Assembly (NCBI GenBank): GCA_003220955.1
Contig: QHTW01000073.1
Span: 1-11,296 of the forward strand
Length of the DNA: 11,296 nt
Source of the DNA: Gemmatimonadota bacterium
GTDB lineage: Bacteria > Gemmatimonadota > Gemmatimonadetes > Gemmatimonadales > GWC2-71-9
Direction: 5' to 3'
Numbering within the stretch: position 1 is the stretch's first letter; each line of letters opens with the position of its first letter. A model generated the notes under the pieces. The model did not search any database and was not told the DNA's origin. It saw only the letters and a program-made list of their open reading frames with translations. A program made the translations under genes and the position numbers. Shown here in pieces: positions 8,740 to 11,296 of this stretch.

Positions 8740-9888
8740 ATGACGACACTCGCCCAGGCCGAGCTGGTGCGTTACAGCCGGCACCTCATCCTTCCCGACG
8801 TCGGCGTTTCGGGTCAGGAAAAGCTGAAAGCCGCGCGCGTCCTCCTCATCGGAGCGGGCGGGCTTGGATCGCCCGCGGCGCTCTACCTGGCCGCGGCCGG
8901 TGTCGGCACACTCGGTCTGGTGGATTTCGACAACGTCGACATCACGAACCTGCAGCGGCAGATCTTGCATGGCACCAAGGACGTCGGCCGGCCCAAGCTG
9001 CTGTCGGCGCGTGAGCGCATAGCCGACGTGAATCCGCACGTCCGGCTCGAGACCTACGAGACGGCGCTCACGTCGCAGAATGCGCTCGACATCTTCAGTG
9101 GCTACGACATCGTCGTCGACGGGACCGACAACTTCGCGACGCGCTATCTCGTCAATGACGCCTGCGTGTTGCTCGGCAAACCCAACGTGTACGGCAGCAT
9201 TTTCCGCTTCGAGGGTCAGGCGTCGGTCTTTGCGCTGCCCGACGGTCCGTGCTATCGCTGCCTGTTTCCGGAACCGCCGCCGCCGGGACTGGTGCCGAGC
9301 TGCGCGGAGGGCGGTGTGCTGGGCGTGCTGCCGGGTCTTGTGGGGACGATTCAGGCGACGGAGGCGATCAAGCTGATCGTCGGCGTCGGCGAGCCGCTCG
9401 CCGGACGGCTCCTGCTCATCGACACGCTCGGGATGCAGTTCCGCACCGTCAACGTTCGGAAGGACCCGGCGTGCCCGGCGTGCGGGACCCACGAGATCCA
9501 GGCGCTCATTGATTACGAACAATTCTGTGGTGTGCGGGCGGCGGAAGCGGAGCCGCGCGCGGTCGGTGGGTTCGTCGAGGTCACGCCGCGCGAGCTGCAG
9601 AGCCGGCTAGCGCGCGGGGAGGAATTGCAGCTGATCGACGTGCGGGAGCAGTTCGAGTGGGACATCGCACGGATTCCCGGCGCGCGGCTCGTGCCGCTGG
9701 CGACATTGCCCGACGTCGTCGAAACGCTTGATCGCGAGCGCGAAATCGTCCTCTACTGCAAAGGCGGGAGTCGCAGTCGGGCGGCAGCATCACACCTCGT
9801 CGACGCGGGATTCGCGCGCGTGTCGAATCTCTCGGGCGGGATTCTGCGGTGGCAGACGGAGGTGGATCCGACGTTATCGCGTTATTGA
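8740..9888 (+). CDS. moeZ: MoeZ-type adenylyltransferase/sulfurtransferase (E1-like domain fused to rhodanese)
   Basis: The enzyme adenylates the C-terminal glycine of a MoaD, ThiS or CysO-type carrier and then transfers sulfur to form a thiocarboxylate. It has 382 residues. The E1-like domain (about 1-265) begins with RYSRHLILPDVG and has the nucleotide loop GAGGLGSPA (from G38), DFDNVDITNLQRQ and VDGTDNFATRYLVND. Zinc cysteines are C171/C174 (CYRC) and C245/C248 (CPAC). C188 lies in the conserved PSCAEGGVLG. The rhodanese domain (about 280-382) has active-site C340 in YCKGGSRSR, so it should accept persulfide sulfur. A perfect AGGAGG (8727-8732) sits 7 bp before ATG 8740. Being next to its likely carrier protein strongly supports the pairing. 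The two-domain layout separates it from plain MoeB, which lacks a rhodanese. Confidence 0.94.
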   Translation: MTTLAQAELVRYSRHLILPDVGVSGQEKLKAARVLLIGAGGLGSPAALYLAAAGVGTLGLVDFDNVDITNLQRQILHGTKDVGRPKLLSARERIADVNPHVRLETYETALTSQNALDIFSGYDIVVDGTDNFATRYLVNDACVLLGKPNVYGSIFRFEGQASVFALPDGPCYRCLFPEPPPPGLVPSCAEGGVLGVLPGLVGTIQATEAIKLIVGVGEPLAGRLLLIDTLGMQFRTVNVRKDPACPACGTHEIQALIDYEQFCGVRAAEAEPRAVGGFVEVTPRELQSRLARGEELQLIDVREQFEWDIARIPGARLVPLATLPDVVETLDREREIVLYCKGGSRSRAAASHLVDAGFARVSNLSGGILRWQTEVDPTLSRY

Positions 9889-9946
9889 GAGCCTCGCGGC
9901 GGCAAAATGGTGACGATAATCGCGCGCCGACGACTAGGGTCAGGGT

Positions 9947-10192
9947 ATGCCGTACGAGTCGGTGGTCGTCGTGCTCGCGACCGGCGGAGCGCCACTCGCC
10001 GGTGACGCGCTCGACGCCTTGCCGCAGACGGTCGTCACTTGGTGTCGCATCGAACGGGAGGGTCATGTGGCATGTTTGGCCGCCCGGGTACGTCACCAAC
10101 ACCCGGTGACGGAATTCCGAGTGAGAGTTCGGCAATGGGGTGCCGCTCGCGGATGGGGCGTAACTGTTGCGCCGTGCGGGCCGGCTTGCTAA
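9947..10192 (+). CDS. Doubtful small ORF, hypothetical
   Basis: This 81-codon frame matches no family I know. In the first 31 codons (MPYESVVVVLATGGAPLAGD onward) most third positions are G or C, as in real genes here. In the remaining codons that bias falls to roughly 58 percent, so the second half reads like non-coding DNA. TAGGGT at 9935-9940 lies 6 bp before the ATG, which would fit a leaderless start, but the spacing to a -35-like TGAC is long. It may be a decayed gene remnant or a chance frame. Its TAA overlaps the -10 element proposed for lepB. Confidence 0.3.
   Translation: MPYESVVVVLATGGAPLAGDALDALPQTVVTWCRIEREGHVACLAARVRHQHPVTEFRVRVRQWGAARGWGVTVAPCGPAC
10091..10111. repeat. Perfect inverted repeat, 7-bp arms
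   Basis: CGTCACC (10091-10097) and GGTGACG (10105-10111) are exact reverse complements around the 7-nt loop AACACCC. There is no T-tract after it, so a terminator is unlikely. An operator for a dimeric regulator or an RNA hairpin is possible. It lies 92 bp upstream of the lepB start. The same 7-bp word recurs singly at 9909 and 10001. Confidence 0.5.
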
Positions 10193-10195
10193 GAT
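10167..10195 (+). promoter_or_regulatory. Sigma-70 promoter for lepB, leaderless geometry
   Basis: TTGCGC (10167-10172) and TAAGAT (10190-10195) are exactly 17 bp apart. TAAGAT fits the TANNNT form of the -10 element. The predicted transcript start, about 7 bp after the -10, falls at or beside the ATG at 10203. This agrees with the lack of any Shine-Dalgarno before that ATG. Confidence 0.45.
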
Positions 10196-10202
10196 AAGTC
10201 AC

Positions 10203-10959
10203 ATGCATGACTTGGGGGCTCGCAACCGCGCGAACGGCTCTGACACGCCCCGGGCCCCGGCACCCTTTCCGCAGCAGCCGCGCCGCTCCGTATTAGCCCG
10301 ATGGTTCGACAGCTGGATGCGATCGCTCGGTATGGCGCTCGTGCTCTTCCTCATCATTCGCACATTCCTCCTCGAAGCATTTCAGATCCCCTCCGGCAGC
10401 ATGGAACGCACGCTCCTGGCAGGGGATTTTTTGTTTGTGAACAAGGCGGTCTATGGCGCGCAAATTCCGGGCACCTCCGCGCGCTTGCCGGCATTTGAAT
10501 CGCCGCACCGCGGCGACGTGATCGTATTCGCGTATCCCAAGGACCCGACGATCACGTACGTGAAGCGCGTGATCGGCGTGGGCGACGACGTCGTCGAGAT
10601 GCGGGAGGGCCAGACCTTGGTGAACGGCCGGGCGATCGAGGAGCCGTACGTGCAACGGATCGATCCGCTGCACGATGGATACGATCCCGACTTCACCTGG
10701 CAACGGCAGTTCCTCGTGCAGCGCAACGAAGAGCAGCGGCGCCGCTATCATCCCACGCGCGACACGTGGGGGCCGCTGCTTCGTGCTTGGTGACAATCGC
10801 GACAATTCGGCCGATTCCCGCTACTGGGGCTTTGTCGATGCGAGCGCCGTCAAAGGCCGCCCGCTCGTGGTCTATTTCAGTTACGACAGGGCGACGCGCG
10901 ACGCGCTTCCCTGGCTGACCGATATTCGCTGGAGCCGGCTCGGTTCGCTGATTCATTAG
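10203..10959 (+). pseudogene. lepB: Signal peptidase I, interrupted by a frameshift
   Basis: LepB removes signal peptides from exported proteins at the membrane. The first part has an N-terminal Pro-rich cytoplasmic stretch, a membrane helix at about 39-58, catalytic S66 in QIPSGSME and general base K121 in YVKRVIGVGDD. This frame runs to TGA at 10791-10793 after TWGPLLRAW. The conserved C-terminal box (CFVLGDNRDNSADSRYWGFV) continues in another frame to TAG at 10957-10959. Normal homologues read TWGPL, then about five residues such as VVPPG, then the xFVLGDN box. The missing residues and the frame change fit loss of 20 bp between two copies of GGCCGCTG, one of which remains at 10771-10778. 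It may be a real pseudogene, with another lepB elsewhere, or an assembly or sequencing error. All residues needed for catalysis are otherwise present. Confidence 0.88.
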
Positions 10960-10992
10960 GCAGGTAGCTTCCCCGAGAGGAGTCGCGACCCC

Positions 10993-11296
10993 ATGCAATT
11001 GAATACGGCGAAGCGCGCATCATTCGACGAGGGATCCCTGGATCAGTATTTGCGGGAAATCAGCCAGTACCCGCTGATTACGCGAGAGGAAGAGGTCACC
11101 CTCGCGCAGCGGATCAAGCAACAGGATCCGGAGGCGCTCGACAAGCTGGTGCGCTCGAACCTGCGTTTCGTCGTGTCCGTCGCCAAGAAATATCAGAATC
11201 AAGGTGTCTCGCTCTCCGATCTGATCAACGAGGGCAACCTCGGCTTGATCCGCGCGGCCCACAAGTTCGACGAGACCAAGGGCATCAAGTTCATCT
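10993..11296 (+). CDS. rpoD: Primary-like sigma-70 factor, 5' part (3' end outside window)
   Basis: The first 101 residues are visible. After about 15 residues the protein enters region 1.2 (SLDQYLREISQYPLITREEE) and then region 2.1-2.2 (NLRFVVSVAKKYQNQG, LSDLINEGNLGLIRAAHKFDETKG). It directs core RNA polymerase to housekeeping-type promoters. The absence of region 1.1 and the near-immediate start of region 1.2 resemble the short primary sigma factor of Bacteroidota and relatives. Some group 2 sigma factors are also short, so the primary role is an inference. Ribosome binding site AGAGGAG (10976-10982) sits 10 bp before ATG 10993. The gene begins 33 bp after lepB ends, with no promoter seen between, so it is probably co-transcribed with lepB or with a promoter inside lepB. 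Confidence 0.92.
   Translation, partial: MQLNTAKRASFDEGSLDQYLREISQYPLITREEEVTLAQRIKQQDPEALDKLVRSNLRFVVSVAKKYQNQGVSLSDLINEGNLGLIRAAHKFDETKGIKFI

Larger units (their letters stand above)
9889..10202. other. 314-bp spacer between moeZ and lepB
   Basis: Apart from the doubtful small frame at 9947-10192, I see no credible gene on either strand. The spacer holds repeated GGTGACG/CGTCACC words, a perfect 7-bp inverted repeat and a promoter placed directly against the lepB start. No T-tailed terminator for the upstream operon was found just after moeZ. Confidence 0.6.

Noticed and set aside
10156..10170. Sigma-54-like promoter (GG-N10-GC with TTGC) upstream of lepB.
   Set aside because: The -12 TTGC fits, but the -24 element GGGCGTA matches the consensus poorly. 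The same TTGC is better explained as part of the sigma-70 -35 element.

Overview
The window is GC-rich, gene-dense bacterial chromosome. All recognisable genes lie on the + strand, and many neighbours overlap by 4 bp. Composition, gene order and a primary-type sigma factor that starts almost directly at region 1.2 suggest an environmental bacterium of the Gemmatimonadota or a related FCB lineage. That placement is inference from remembered family sequences, not a database result.

Region A (1-5180) reads as one co-directional cluster. It holds the 3' part of larE (sulfur insertase of nickel-pincer nucleotide synthesis), thpR (RNA 2',3'-cyclic phosphodiesterase), a membrane-anchored protein of unknown function, an orphan NtrC-type sigma-54 response regulator, a small multi-pass membrane protein, and an NAD(P)-dependent aldehyde dehydrogenase. 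No histidine kinase is present.

Region B (5181-5355) is a 175-bp spacer. It contains a hairpin with a T-rich tail and only a weak promoter candidate.

Region C (5356-9888) is a tight operon: panB (pantothenate synthesis), thrC and thrB (last two steps of threonine synthesis), a CysO/MoaD-like sulfur-carrier protein ending in Gly-Gly, and a MoeZ-type E1-like activating enzyme fused to a rhodanese. The first four genes are joined by three ATGA overlaps. The last two genes form a complete carrier-plus-activator pair for making a protein thiocarboxylate. They are translationally coupled to the enzymes that make and use O-phosphohomoserine, which is the most interesting arrangement here.

Region D (9889-10202) is a mostly non-coding spacer. 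It has one doubtful small ORF, a perfect inverted repeat, a local cluster of GGTGACG/CGTCACC words, and a promoter placed so that the next transcript would be leaderless.

Region E (10203-11296) holds lepB (signal peptidase I), broken by a frameshift that looks like a deletion between short direct repeats, and the 5' part of a primary-like sigma-70 factor gene that runs off the window. I saw no tRNA, rRNA, CRISPR array, insertion sequence or prophage gene. The strongest leads are the thr-cysO-moeZ coupling, the lepB lesion, the missing thpR start codon, the leaderless promoter and the repeated words upstream of lepB.
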